Positions 1 to 6,721 are shown, numbered from the stretch's first letter. The stretch: DNA of 14,669 nt from an uncultured Treponema sp. (GCA_938045195.1 CALINC010000121.1:1-14669); one strand, 5' to 3'. Notes: generated by a model from the letters alone, not told the origin. Made by a program: numbers and translations.

Positions 1-77
1 AATGCAACTTTCACATCAACTTTGCCTTATGCTTCGCATCGGCAAAGGCACAAATGCAGGTTAAGCGTTAGTTATAC
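1..77 (+). other. attC recombination site, 3' part only (cut by window start)
   Basis: The right half of a long attC site ends in CAGGTTAAGC and the core GTTATAC at 71-77, with cassette exchange expected between G71 and T72. The internal part (TTTGCC ... GGCAAA around a TGCTTCGCA turn) matches the interior of the long site at 12874-13015, so both are the same long variant of the Treponema attC family. The left half lies outside the window. Confidence 0.85.
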
Positions 78-80
78 GGA

Positions 81-106
81 CGGTGGCTATGCACCACCGC
101 TTTTTT
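81..106 (+). terminator. Cassette-start hairpin with T-run, terminator-like
   Basis: The stem CGGTGG/CCACCG (81-86 with 94-99) lies 3 bases (GGA) after the attC core, and a TTTTTT run follows at 101-106. The stem plus T-run looks like an intrinsic terminator that could end read-through from the upstream cassette. The position matches hairpins at the start of the other cassettes, so it may instead belong to a conserved cassette-start element. Its loop is 7 bases, longer than the others. Confidence 0.5.
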
Positions 107-210
107 ATGAAAATAAAAAAATTGTTTTGCCTGATAAATCAAAACACCAACGGTAAAAAAAAGGTCAACGAACTACAGCCCCTACTGGCTATTATAAAAG
201 GAGCAGCTAA

Positions 211-978
211 ATGAATTTAATTGACTATTCCAAACCTATAAATTTTATAAAGAATTATTTAATAAGTCAGGTAAATCCAATTTCTATTTTTATTCACGGA
301 TCGTTTGTTGAAAAAATTATATTTAATAATAAATATTCAGATATTGATATTATAGCAGTAGTTGATGATTTGAGCGAAAATAAAGCTCGTGAAATTATCA
401 AGAATATCAACTTAGATAAATATAATAATATTGATAAGCATCCTATATATCTTAATGATTGTGTCGCTAAAAGAATAGAATTTTATATTAAAGAACACAA
501 TATTGCATTTGACATAACAATCTTAGATAATAGTTGGCAGGATTGTGATTTATTTGGTAATGTTTGTTATGATTCACTTGAAATACTGCTTGGAATATAT
601 AATCACTATAATATTTTATTGTATGGTGAATATCCAAGAAAACTAGTACATATCGATTATCAAGATGAATTAATCAATAGAAGATTGGAAATTTTAAATG
701 ACAGGCTTAAAAGATATACAATTAGATTAGATAGTTATATTGAGTCTAACGATGAAAATATGTTCGACTTTGCTCTTAGAGTTCGTAGTTTTTTTATCAA
801 ATATTTATTCATATATTATAGAAAATATCCTATTAATTTAAATAAGCATTTATTTTACCAATTTGAAAAAATTCTAAATCTTGATTGTATAGAAATTAAC
901 ATTTTGTTATTTAAAAAAGGTTCTCTGAAAACACAGATAGCATTATTGAATTCTTTAGTAAAAAAATATTTGAGGTGA
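211..978 (+). CDS. MNT/KNT-type nucleotidyltransferase
   Basis: This 255-residue protein has the minimal nucleotidyltransferase signature. Gly30-Ser31 (HGSF) is followed by Asp44-x-Asp46 (YSDIDI), and the third metal ligand is Asp101 (AFDITILD). That is the complete Gly-Ser/DxD/D active site, so it should transfer a nucleotide to a small molecule or protein. Residues 150-255 are helical and charged, as in kanamycin-nucleotidyltransferase-like proteins, with no HEPN motif seen. AAGGAG (198-203) sits 7 bases before the ATG. It is the first gene of the cassette A operon, and the next start is 6 bases after its stop. Given its neighbours it may adenylylate or cytidylylate an intermediate made by the decarboxylase and radical SAM enzymes, which is inference. 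A lone antitoxin or drug-resistance role is less likely because no HEPN toxin follows. The family is secure; the substrate is unknown. Confidence 0.75.
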   Translation: MNLIDYSKPINFIKNYLISQVNPISIFIHGSFVEKIIFNNKYSDIDIIAVVDDLSENKAREIIKNINLDKYNNIDKHPIYLNDCVAKRIEFYIKEHNIAFDITILDNSWQDCDLFGNVCYDSLEILLGIYNHYNILLYGEYPRKLVHIDYQDELINRRLEILNDRLKRYTIRLDSYIESNDENMFDFALRVRSFFIKYLFIYYRKYPINLNKHLFYQFEKILNLDCIEINILLFKKGSLKTQIALLNSLVKKYLR

Positions 979-984
979 AATGGT

Positions 985-2673
985 ATGGAAAATAATTATA
1001 ATAGAAAAATTGAAAACCTTTTTGGACATTATAGTTTAAATAGTTTAGACAATTTTGCCAGCAAACTAAAGTTGTTAGATAAAAATATTGGTGATATATA
1101 TAATTTCAATTATCCTTATTTTAAAGGAGATTATAATATTAATTTTTATGAATATTTAAAAAACTGTAAGTTACAGGAGATTGGGTTGGATGACGATGAA
1201 ACAATGAAGTATCTATCAAAAATGTTCCAAAATGTTCCAAATTGGAAAAATCCAGGAACAATGATAAATATTATTCCACCAGTTAATCTAGATGCTCTTG
1301 CTGCATCAACACTTTCAAGCATGTATAATTCGAATTTTGCTCAAGATACTTACGCTGGTTATTTAATTGCTAGTGAACTTGAAGTTGTCAAATATATAAG
1401 TGATTTAATAAAATGGAATTGGAATAAATCTGGAGGTTTCTTTACTTTTGGAGGTAAAGGAACAAATCTTTATGCTTCTAAAATAGCATTAAATAAAGCT
1501 GATCCTAATGTTTTAAAAGATGGCTTGAATGGTGAATATTTTATAATTTCTACTAAAACTTCTCATCCGTGTCATTACCAAGTTTGTGATTGGATAGGAA
1601 TAGGTTATAAATCTGCTATAGAAATTGACTGTAATTTAAATGGTGAGATTAATACTGAGAAAATGATTAGTGTCATAAAAGAAAATTTAAATGCTGGTAA
1701 GAAGTTTCTTGGCGTAAACTTAAATGGAGGAAATACTAATGAGTTAGTTATTGATCCAATAAAAAAGGTTAAAGATATTGTAATGGACATAAAAAATGAA
1801 TATGAGTTGGATTATATCCCACATATCCATGTTGATTCAGTAATTGGATGGGTTTATTTATTTTATAATTCTTATGATTTTAAAAATAATCCTTTAAAAA
1901 TTGATAATAACATTTTGCGAAAAATAAAACTGATTAATAAAAAGACAAAACAATTTAAATATGCTGATTCACTTGGAATCGATTTTCATAAAGTTGGTTT
2001 TTGTCCATATGTTTCAAGTTTATTTATGGTTAAAAACAGAAATGATTTCAATCTTATTTCAAAAAAAGAAATGCCAAGTATTAAAGATTTAAAATATGGA
2101 AATTATGATCCTTATGATTTTACATTGGAATTATCACGATCTTCAACTGGTGCAGTGTCTGCTTTAACAAGCTTAAAGAGTTTGGGTATTGAAGGTTTTC
2201 AATATATATTAGCAACCTTGTTAACATCTACAACTAGATTTAAAAATATCATTAAAAAACACCAGAATATTTTTTTGTTAAATGAAAATTCACAAGGATT
2301 TGCAACATTATTTTTACTTTTACCAGATAATATATGTATAAAACATTTTGATGACATAAAAGCGTTATCACAAGAACAAGTAAGTTTTATAAAACAGTAT
2401 AATATTGATTTTAGTAACTATTTGCTTGAAAAATGCTTAAAAAATGAAATAACATTTTATTTTACATCATCAAGAAGTTATATCGTTCCCGGCACAAATA
2501 TAGCAATTGGTGCAATGAAATCATATCCAACGTCAGTCTTTTTAGACAATGAGCAAATCGACGTACTTGCTAAATCTTTATTTGAATGTATATTAAAATA
2601 TAGCTTACTTAAAAATAAAAAATATAAAATTAGTTGTGTTCGTGATGATATGGTATATAAGGAGGAAAAATGA
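985..2673 (+). CDS. PLP-dependent group II decarboxylase-like enzyme
   Basis: This 562-residue protein resembles aromatic-amino-acid, glutamate and diaminobutyrate decarboxylases (fold type I PLP enzymes). The Schiff-base lysine is Lys336 in DFHKVGFCPY. The aspartate that pairs with the pyridine nitrogen is Asp284 in HVDSVIGW. A ring-stacking histidine is His194 or His197 in SHPCHYQV, and an early FGGKGTN segment corresponds to the cofactor-phosphate region. The protein is longer than many family members, and residues 1-90 form an N-terminal extension like that seen in other decarboxylases. GAGGTG (972-977), inside the end of the nucleotidyltransferase gene, serves as the ribosome site, so the two genes are probably coupled. 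Its last codons overlap the phosphatase start as ATGA. The likely reaction is removal of a carboxyl group from an amino-acid-like substrate to give an amine. The substrate cannot be read from the sequence. Confidence 0.8.
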   Translation: MENNYNRKIENLFGHYSLNSLDNFASKLKLLDKNIGDIYNFNYPYFKGDYNINFYEYLKNCKLQEIGLDDDETMKYLSKMFQNVPNWKNPGTMINIIPPVNLDALAASTLSSMYNSNFAQDTYAGYLIASELEVVKYISDLIKWNWNKSGGFFTFGGKGTNLYASKIALNKADPNVLKDGLNGEYFIISTKTSHPCHYQVCDWIGIGYKSAIEIDCNLNGEINTEKMISVIKENLNAGKKFLGVNLNGGNTNELVIDPIKKVKDIVMDIKNEYELDYIPHIHVDSVIGWVYLFYNSYDFKNNPLKIDNNILRKIKLINKKTKQFKYADSLGIDFHKVGFCPYVSSLFMVKNRNDFNLISKKEMPSIKDLKYGNYDPYDFTLELSRSSTGAVSALTSLKSLGIEGFQYILATLLTSTTRFKNIIKKHQNIFLLNENSQGFATLFLLLPDNICIKHFDDIKALSQEQVSFIKQYNIDFSNYLLEKCLKNEITFYFTSSRSYIVPGTNIAIGAMKSYPTSVFLDNEQIDVLAKSLFECILKYSLLKNKKYKISCVRDDMVYKEEK

Positions 2674-3236
2674 ATATAGTTTTTGTAAGACATGGAGAGC
2701 CAGATTATGATTGCCTAAAATCAATTGATCTACATAAAATATCAAAAAATATAGCACCTTTATCAATTAATGGAGAAATGCAAGCAGAAAAAGCTTCTCA
2801 TTGTAAAGCATTGGAGGATGCGGACATTATAATATCTTCACCATATACTAGAGCACTTGAAACGTCATTATTTATAGGTCATTTTTTAAATAAAAAAATA
2901 ATTATTGAACCAGATTTAAGAGAGTGGGAATGTGAAATTGATTATGATCCTTTCAATTTAGAATTGGAAAAAGATATTGAAAAAGAATTTCATATGTTTA
3001 AAGGAGTACATTCAGATAAATGTAAATATTATTGGGAATCATTGGATCATTTAGCTTTCAGAGCAAATAATGTAATAAAGAAATATAATCAATATAAAAA
3101 AGTAATTATTGTAACACATGCTATGTTAATAAGGCAGTTTTATTATAATCCTATTATTAGTTATTGCGAACCAATTGAAGTTGAATATACTACAAATTTA
3201 AAATTTACAGGATATTATGAGGCAAAATACGAATGA
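2670..3236 (+). CDS. Histidine phosphatase superfamily (phosphoglycerate-mutase-like) enzyme
   Basis: This 188-residue protein opens with the RHGE signature (Arg7, His8, Gly9, Glu10), where His8 would take the phosphoryl group. The other pocket residues are Arg61 in SSPYTRALET, the acid Glu85 in DLREWE, and His150 in VIIVTHAMLI. All expected catalytic residues are present, and the length fits small single-domain members of branch 1. AAGGAGG (2659-2665) lies 4 bases before the start, and the start overlaps the decarboxylase stop (ATGA). The gene also overlaps the radical SAM start. In this setting it probably dephosphorylates a pathway intermediate or hydrolyses a nucleotide product, which is inference. 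Members of this family range from mutases to broad phosphatases, so the substrate is open. Confidence 0.8.
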   Translation: MNIVFVRHGEPDYDCLKSIDLHKISKNIAPLSINGEMQAEKASHCKALEDADIIISSPYTRALETSLFIGHFLNKKIIIEPDLREWECEIDYDPFNLELEKDIEKEFHMFKGVHSDKCKYYWESLDHLAFRANNVIKKYNQYKKVIIVTHAMLIRQFYYNPIISYCEPIEVEYTTNLKFTGYYEAKYE

Positions 3237-4078
3237 ATGATTTAATATACAGGGTAACCTTTAGATGCAACAAACACTGTTATTTTTGTTATAATGATGC
3301 TTTTGATAAAAAGGTTAAATTTGATGAGATAGAAAAAACGGATATCAATCCATTAATTAATTTCATAAAGAAAAATAAAATAAAACGTATTGCTATTTCA
3401 GGTGGAGAACCAACTGTAAGAGAAGATTTGCAGAATCTAATTAAGCAATTAAATAAAGTCACTACAATAAAAATTTTTTCCAATGGAAATATATTTGATA
3501 AGTTTACATTAGAACAAATACTTGATTTACGTTTAAGCAAAATTGTAATAACAATATATGATCAAGATATTTATGGTAACAAAAAATTTGATGAATACTT
3601 AGACAAAGTAGATTTGTTACGAAGAAATGGTGTAATTATTGATGGTAATATGTTTTTGGACGCAGATTATTTAAAAAAAAGACAGTATGTATTGTCAAAT
3701 AAATTAAGAGAGCAATTTGATAATATTAGATGGCAACCACTTGTTCTTCCAACTAGTTTCAAAGAATATAAAACAACAATATTTGGTATGGATAAGAAGT
3801 TAAGAGATGATATTTTTTCTAGTGTTATAGAAGATAATTGGGGAAATGTAGGTAATTATTATAAAGTATTCAGTAAGTACATGGAAAATAATAAACAACC
3901 TTTTCCATGCTTATTCCCAAAATGTGTATGTACAGTCGATCCCGATTTATCAGTAAAAATATGCCCTCATCATAATAATAAGAGTTATACGTTTGATGAA
4001 ATTGAAAAAGTTATACAGAATTTTCAATTTGATAATTGTTTAACATCTCAGTGTTTAAGTATATATAAATTTGATTAA
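3233..4078 (+). CDS. Radical SAM enzyme with extra C-terminal cysteines
   Basis: This 281-residue protein carries the radical SAM cluster motif CxxxCxxC at Cys12, Cys16 and Cys19 (RCNKHCYFCY) and the SAM-binding GGEP at 57-60. The C-terminus holds six more cysteines (226, 231, 233, 244, 269, 274). That is a SPASM- or Twitch-like pattern for an auxiliary iron-sulfur cluster, although the spacing does not match the classic SPASM motif. It should act in the cytoplasm through a 5'-deoxyadenosyl radical. It is the last gene of the cassette A operon, and its ATG overlaps the phosphatase stop (ATGA) with only a weak GAGG upstream. No precursor-peptide gene is visible beside it, so a small-molecule substrate is more likely than a peptide. 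The superfamily is certain; the reaction is unknown. Confidence 0.8.
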   Translation: MNDLIYRVTFRCNKHCYFCYNDAFDKKVKFDEIEKTDINPLINFIKKNKIKRIAISGGEPTVREDLQNLIKQLNKVTTIKIFSNGNIFDKFTLEQILDLRLSKIVITIYDQDIYGNKKFDEYLDKVDLLRRNGVIIDGNMFLDADYLKKRQYVLSNKLREQFDNIRWQPLVLPTSFKEYKTTIFGMDKKLRDDIFSSVIEDNWGNVGNYYKVFSKYMENNKQPFPCLFPKCVCTVDPDLSVKICPHHNNKSYTFDEIEKVIQNFQFDNCLTSQCLSIYKFD

Positions 4079-4220
4079 GATTTAATGATTATAGATCAAA
4101 TGCCATAGGAAAAAATAATGACCCGATAAAAGAAAATGTGTCCTTTTGTTAACACAAAAATCGAAGCTGTTGTTACAAGATAGAGTAAGAAATCATCATG
4201 AACGGGAAGAAAGTGGGAGC

Positions 4221-4361
4221 GCATAACTCAGTTTTCGTGCGGACAAGGGCTTTGACTATTTTCAACAATTGAAAGTTCCTGTCGGAAATTATAAACTTAA
4301 ATTAGCTAAAGCATAGTTTTGTTCGCTCGCAAAGCCCTTGCAGCACAAAACAATGTTGAAC
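4221..4361 (+). other. attC site, long, not of the Treponema type
   Basis: The left core is GCATAAC (4221-4227) and the right core GTTGAAC (4355-4361). Inside them GTTTTCGTGC (4231-4240) pairs with GCACAAAAC (4343-4351), leaving one extra C unpaired, which is the extrahelical base expected of an attC. TCA and AAT form equal 3-base spacers next to the cores. CAAGGGCTTTG (4244-4254) pairs perfectly with CAAAGCCCTTG (4330-4340). The arms have no sequence similarity to the CTAACACCCGC family elsewhere in the window. Confidence 0.75.
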
Positions 4362-4383
4362 GGACGCTGCGCGTCCGTTCAAC
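4355..4383. repeat. Perfect 13-bp palindrome at start of mini-cassette
   Basis: GTTGAACGGACGC and GCGTCCGTTCAAC pair perfectly around the 3-base loop TGC. The left arm begins with the attC core GTTGAAC, and the right arm ends with GTTCAAC, its exact reverse complement and itself a possible left core. The GGA after the core and the triloop match the cassette-start pattern of the other cassettes. Confidence 0.7.
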
Positions 4384-4502
4384 GGGCGGCGGAGCTCCGC
4401 CTGTCGTCCGGCGCACAGCGCCGTCCAACATGCGGATTAAGCTGACTGCGAAGCTCAAAAGCCTAAAGGCTTTCTCGCTTCTTGCAGCTTATCCGCCGCC
4501 CG
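4356..4502 (+). mobile_element. Integron mini-cassette B without a gene
   Basis: Between two exchange points there are only 147 bases. They hold the 4355-4383 palindrome, the self-complementary GGCGGAGCTCCGCC (4388-4401), the hairpin GGCGC/GCGCC with loop ACA (4410-4422), and an attC. The stretch is strikingly GC-rich beside its AT-rich neighbours. An open frame at 4319-4570 crosses it but covers two attC sites and has arginine/alanine-rich low-complexity content, so no protein is called. Confidence 0.6.
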
Positions 4503-4508
4503 TTAGAT
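4423..4508 (+). other. attC site, third sequence type
   Basis: The left core is GTCCAAC (4423-4429) and the right core GTTAGAT (4502-4508). GCGGATTAAGCTG (4432-4444) pairs with CAGCTTATCCGC (4485-4496) with one extra T, the expected extrahelical base. The spacers next to the cores are unequal (2 and 5 bases). A competing left end exists: AACGGGCGGCGGA (4381-4393) is perfectly complementary to 4492-4504, which would extend the site to 4377-4508. Confidence 0.7.
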
Positions 4509-4511
4509 TGA

Positions 4512-4526
4512 CCTGCCTACGGCAGG
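4512..4526 (+). other. Cassette-start hairpin (cassette C)
   Basis: CCTGCC (4512-4517), loop TAC, GGCAGG (4521-4526). It lies 3 bases (TGA) after the attC core GTTAGAT, the same spacing as in the other cassettes. Confidence 0.6.
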
Positions 4527-4581
4527 CAGGTGCGGAACCAATCAAAACATTCTTTCGACGAAAAAAATAAAAATAATTGCA

Positions 4582-4993
4582 ATGAAAAAGGACATTGCAA
4601 GAAGGAAGGTCGAAATGAAGCAGAAACGATTGGTGCATTAATTATAATGATTAGTGCAGTAGTTTTAATTACAGGTTGTCCACAACCAAATAATAAAAAG
4701 GACAATACCACTGTCAATAATAATGGAAATAATAATCTTAATGGTAGTGCATGGTTTGAAAGCGGATATCATATCGGCTATTATTTTCTTGATGGAAAAG
4801 TTTATGCCGTAGATTCCAATAAGTGGGAAAATCTTTTGCCGGTACTTATTCAGGTAATAACTATACATCATATGATGGTACGGTAATATCATTTAGTGTA
4901 TCAGGAAATATTCTAAAAATAAATAATAGAGAATTTCTACGAGTGACAGACCCAAATACACTTGAAAAAGTTAAAAAAGCACCTATTGTGTAA
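4582..4993 (+). pseudogene. Frameshifted Treponema-type lipoprotein
   Basis: The pieces of one small lipoprotein lie in successive frames. A start at 4582 or 4615 gives a basic leader ending in MKQKRL, then stops at 4639-4641. The adjoining frame supplies the hydrophobic segment ALIIMISAVVLITGC with a lipobox cysteine, an Asn-rich linker, and SAWFESGYHIGYYFLDGKVY. Near 4828-4835 the frame shifts again, to AGTYSGNNYTSYDGTVISF, and runs to the stop at 4991-4993 (APIV). Two single-base shifts break it: near 4632-4638, and in the CTTTTG run. The rebuilt product of roughly 120-130 residues would be a membrane-anchored lipoprotein of unknown function. A GTG at 4530 opens one of the frames but lies next to the cassette-start hairpin and gives no signal sequence start. 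Sequencing error is possible, but two independent shifts favour real decay. Confidence 0.6.
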
Positions 4994-5019
4994 GTATTAT
5001 TGGAAGCAGAAAGTCCGTA

Positions 5020-5167
5020 TATTGGGCATCTCTAAAAACTCGGTTAGATTTTTAGAGATGCCCGACGAGTTTTGTTTAAGTCTTTATGTCATAATAACTT
5101 AAACAAAACATCGCAAATTAAATCTAAGGAAACTGTCCAAAACTGAAGTTTTTAGAGGTTCCCAATA
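5020..5167. mobile_element. MITE-like palindromic element
   Basis: About 148 bases without coding capacity are framed by imperfect terminal inverted repeats: TATTGGGCATCTCTAAAAACT at the left (from 5020), mirrored by AGTTTTTAGAGGTTCCCAATA at the right (to 5167). Inside are two perfect stem-loops, a 15-bp one (5024-5038 with 5049-5063) and a 13-bp one (5069-5081 with 5097-5109). No clear target-site duplication is seen. The structure suggests a non-autonomous transposable element or a dispersed intergenic repeat. No transposase is present and the parental IS is not identified. Confidence 0.55.
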
Positions 5168-5193
5168 ATTACGGCACATAAACAAAAGACTTT

Positions 5194-5769
5194 ATGACAA
5201 TAAAAGAATTCGAGAATAAATATTGGTACATGAGTGAACTCAAAGCATTAGCAAAATCGCTTGAAATTCCTTTTGATTCAAAAATACGAAAGGATCAGCT
5301 TGAAGAGATGATTATTCATTTTTTGGAAACCGGAACAGTAAATAAACAGAATAGTTATCGAAGTAAAAGCCGGAATAGAGACATATTGAATAGTCATACT
5401 TATGTTGAAAATTTTAGCAACAAAAAAGAAACATGGGAATTCATACACAGTGAGATGGATAAACGGATTCCGGGATTAAAACCGAAATCAGGGGCAAAAT
5501 ATTGGCTTAATCGATGGATTGAAAATAAACTGTCCCATGGTGAAAAAATAACGTATAATGATGTCATTTGTGAATATATTCGTTTAAACAAAATGGAAGG
5601 AAAGCTTCCGCAAATTCCATCCTGTAAATTTAATAACTTCATCAGCGATTATCTGGCAAATGAAAAAAATGCAACAAGAGAAGCGGCTTTAGCGGCATGG
5701 AATAAGCTAAAAGATATGAAGGCAAAAAAAGATTATATAACGTGGAAAAAGAATAAAAATACAATTTAA
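5194..5769 (+). CDS. SAP/HeH-domain protein with DUF6434-like tail
   Basis: In this 191-residue protein, residues 1-47 read as a small helix-extension-helix SAP-type DNA-binding domain (MTIKEFENKYWYMSELKALA, then SKIRKDQLEEMI). The middle is basic and polar. The C-terminal part (about 75-185) includes a segment CKFNNFISDYLANEKNATRE followed by AALAAWNKLKD, as in the DUF6434-type tails of other SAP-domain proteins; this match is from memory. It is probably a nucleoid or DNA-binding protein of unknown role. The start follows the MITE-like element by 26 bases and has no strong ribosome site, so its promoter may lie in or beside that element. It forms no obvious operon with the HigBA pair downstream, which has its own promoter. 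Confidence 0.6.
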   Translation: MTIKEFENKYWYMSELKALAKSLEIPFDSKIRKDQLEEMIIHFLETGTVNKQNSYRSKSRNRDILNSHTYVENFSNKKETWEFIHSEMDKRIPGLKPKSGAKYWLNRWIENKLSHGEKITYNDVICEYIRLNKMEGKLPQIPSCKFNNFISDYLANEKNATREAALAAWNKLKDMKAKKDYITWKKNKNTI

Positions 5770-5893
5770 TCTAAAATCCGCGTTAATTTGTATTTTAGAA
5801 AGTATCGAGCATTAAGAAGATAAGAAATTTGTCATTGAGGAACCATTTTGATATTCCGCCTACCTAATACCTTTTTGTGATAAAATAATCATC

Positions 5894-5923
5894 TTGACAA
5901 ATATAGGATATAACCAATATAAT
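5894..5923 (+). promoter_or_regulatory. Sigma-70-type promoter for the HigBA pair, near-leaderless
   Basis: TTGACA (5894-5899) and TATAAT (5918-5923) are both perfect consensus hexamers, separated by 18 bases. Transcription should start near 5930, only a few bases before the ATG at 5935, so the toxin mRNA would be leaderless or nearly so. No ribosome site precedes that ATG. Confidence 0.75.
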
Positions 5924-5934
5924 TAAATTCAGAT

Positions 5935-6306
5935 ATGGCAAATAATTGGATTGTTGAATTTTATGAAACAAAAGCAGGTGAAAAACCAAGTTTAGATTTT
6001 ATAAATACGCTTGAAGTCAAGCTGAAAGCTAAAGTATTTCGTGATTTAGGATTACTGGAAAATAAAGGGAATGAATTAAGATTGCCATATTCCCAGCACA
6101 TTGATGACGGTATATTTGAGTTAAGAACAATTCAAGGTAACAATATAGTAAGGCATTTGTATTTCTTTATTATTGAAAAGAAGATAATCATAACGCATGG
6201 TTTTCGAAAGAAAACTCAAAAAACACCACCTTCAGAAATACAAAGGGCAAAAGACTATCGAACCGACTACTTGAATAGAAATCTGGAGGCAGGAGGAAAG
6301 AAATGA
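5935..6306 (+). CDS. higB: HigB/Gp49-type (RelE superfamily) toxin
   Basis: This 123-residue protein has the Gp49/HigB layout. It has an N-terminal strand WIVEFYETKAGEKPSLDFI, a central LRLPYSQHIDDGIFELRTIQ, and then the C-terminal block ITHGFRKKTQKTPPSEIQRA that carries the basic RNA-binding and catalytic residues. It is expected to cleave mRNA at the ribosome when released from its antitoxin. The toxin gene comes first, as usual for higBA, and its stop overlaps the antitoxin start as ATGA. It is transcribed from the consensus promoter at 5894-5923 without a visible ribosome site, which may keep toxin translation low relative to the antitoxin with its strong AGGAGG. The length and conserved segments look intact, so the toxin is probably active. 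Confidence 0.85.
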   Translation: MANNWIVEFYETKAGEKPSLDFINTLEVKLKAKVFRDLGLLENKGNELRLPYSQHIDDGIFELRTIQGNNIVRHLYFFIIEKKIIITHGFRKKTQKTPPSEIQRAKDYRTDYLNRNLEAGGKK

Positions 6307-6593
6307 CATTAACAGAGGCATTAAAAGAACAAATGAAAGATGAAACTTTCAGAAAGGAATATGAATCTCTTGAACCGGAATATGACCTTATCAGTTCATT
6401 AATTGATGCCAGAAAATTGAGTAATGTTACTCAAAAACAACTTTCCGATGCAACCGGAATTGCTCAATCAGATATAAGTAAAATAGAGAATGGTTCTGGA
6501 AATCCGACAATAAAGATTTTGAAAAGGCTTGCAGACGGGCTGGGAATGAATTTGAAGATAGAATTTATTGCTAAAACCAAAGTATCGATATAA
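6303..6593 (+). CDS. higA: HigA-type XRE-family antitoxin
   Basis: This 96-residue protein has a helix-turn-helix of the Cro/C1 (XRE) type over about residues 33-85. The turn reads TQKQLSDATGIAQSDISKIE and is followed by the family's usual NGSGNPTIKILKRLADGLG. The N-terminal 30 residues are helical and should hold the toxin-binding surface. AGGAGG at 6291-6296 lies 6 bases before the ATG. The ATG overlaps the toxin stop, so translation is coupled. By family behaviour it neutralises HigB and represses their shared promoter. No clear operator palindrome is seen around 5894-5923. The gene ends 7 bases before the attC left core. Confidence 0.88.
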   Translation: MTLTEALKEQMKDETFRKEYESLEPEYDLISSLIDARKLSNVTQKQLSDATGIAQSDISKIENGSGNPTIKILKRLADGLGMNLKIEFIAKTKVSI

Positions 6594-6600
6594 ATAAAGC

Positions 6601-6666
6601 ATCTAACACCCGCTTCAACCTGACATTGCGGACAGGTCGCAAATGCAGGTTAAGCGGCAGTTAGAT
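6601..6666 (+). other. attC site, short Treponema type
   Basis: The left core is ATCTAAC (6601-6607) and the right core GTTAGAT (6660-6666). GCTTCAACCTG pairs with CAGGTTAAGC, leaving one extra C unpaired, and ACATTGCG pairs with CGCAAATG around a short loop. At 66 bases it is nearly identical to the site at 10651-10716. Confidence 0.93.
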
Positions 6667-6669
6667 GGA

Positions 6670-6684
6670 CACGCCACTGGCGTG
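6670..6684 (+). other. Cassette-start hairpin (cassette D)
   Basis: CACGCC (6670-6675), loop ACT, GGCGTG (6679-6684). It lies 3 bases (GGA) after the attC core GTTAGAT. Confidence 0.65.
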
Positions 6685-6721
6685 CTTGATTTTAATACTA
6701 GAATAAAGAGAGCTGTTTTTA

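Larger units (their letters stand above)
72..4355 (+). mobile_element. Integron cassette A (four-gene operon)
   Basis: This cassette runs from the exchange point in the first attC to the exchange point in the attC at 4221-4361. It carries four co-directional genes with gaps of at most 6 bases or ATGA overlaps. A multi-enzyme operon in one cassette is unusual, since most cassettes carry one or two genes. Confidence 0.8.
4503..6660 (+). mobile_element. Integron cassette C (lipoprotein remnant, MITE-like element, SAP protein, HigBA)
   Basis: The cassette is bounded by exchange points in the attC sites at 4423-4508 and 6601-6666. It holds one broken gene, one palindromic mobile-like element, one SAP-domain gene and a toxin-antitoxin pair, all on the + strand. 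So many unrelated units suggest a fusion of older cassettes whose internal attC sites were lost. Confidence 0.7.

Noticed and set aside
211..978. MNT-HEPN type toxin-antitoxin reading of the nucleotidyltransferase
   Set aside because: No HEPN protein (RxxxxH motif) is encoded beside it; the following genes are metabolic enzymes.
1605..1790. Minus-strand open frames (also at 2478, 3289, 4517, 4665, 5400, 7214 and 7682)
   Set aside because: All are opposite clear + strand genes or decayed sequence and show no family features or ribosome sites.
3233..4078. Prokaryotic viperin reading of the radical SAM protein
   Set aside because: The extra C-terminal cysteines and the lack of a linked nucleotide kinase fit SPASM/Twitch-like enzymes better; without a search it cannot be claimed.
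4319..4570. 83-codon open frame across the GC-rich region
   Set aside because: It covers two attC sites and several palindromes, has no ribosome site and gives an arginine/alanine-rich sequence of no recognisable family; an accident of GC-rich DNA.
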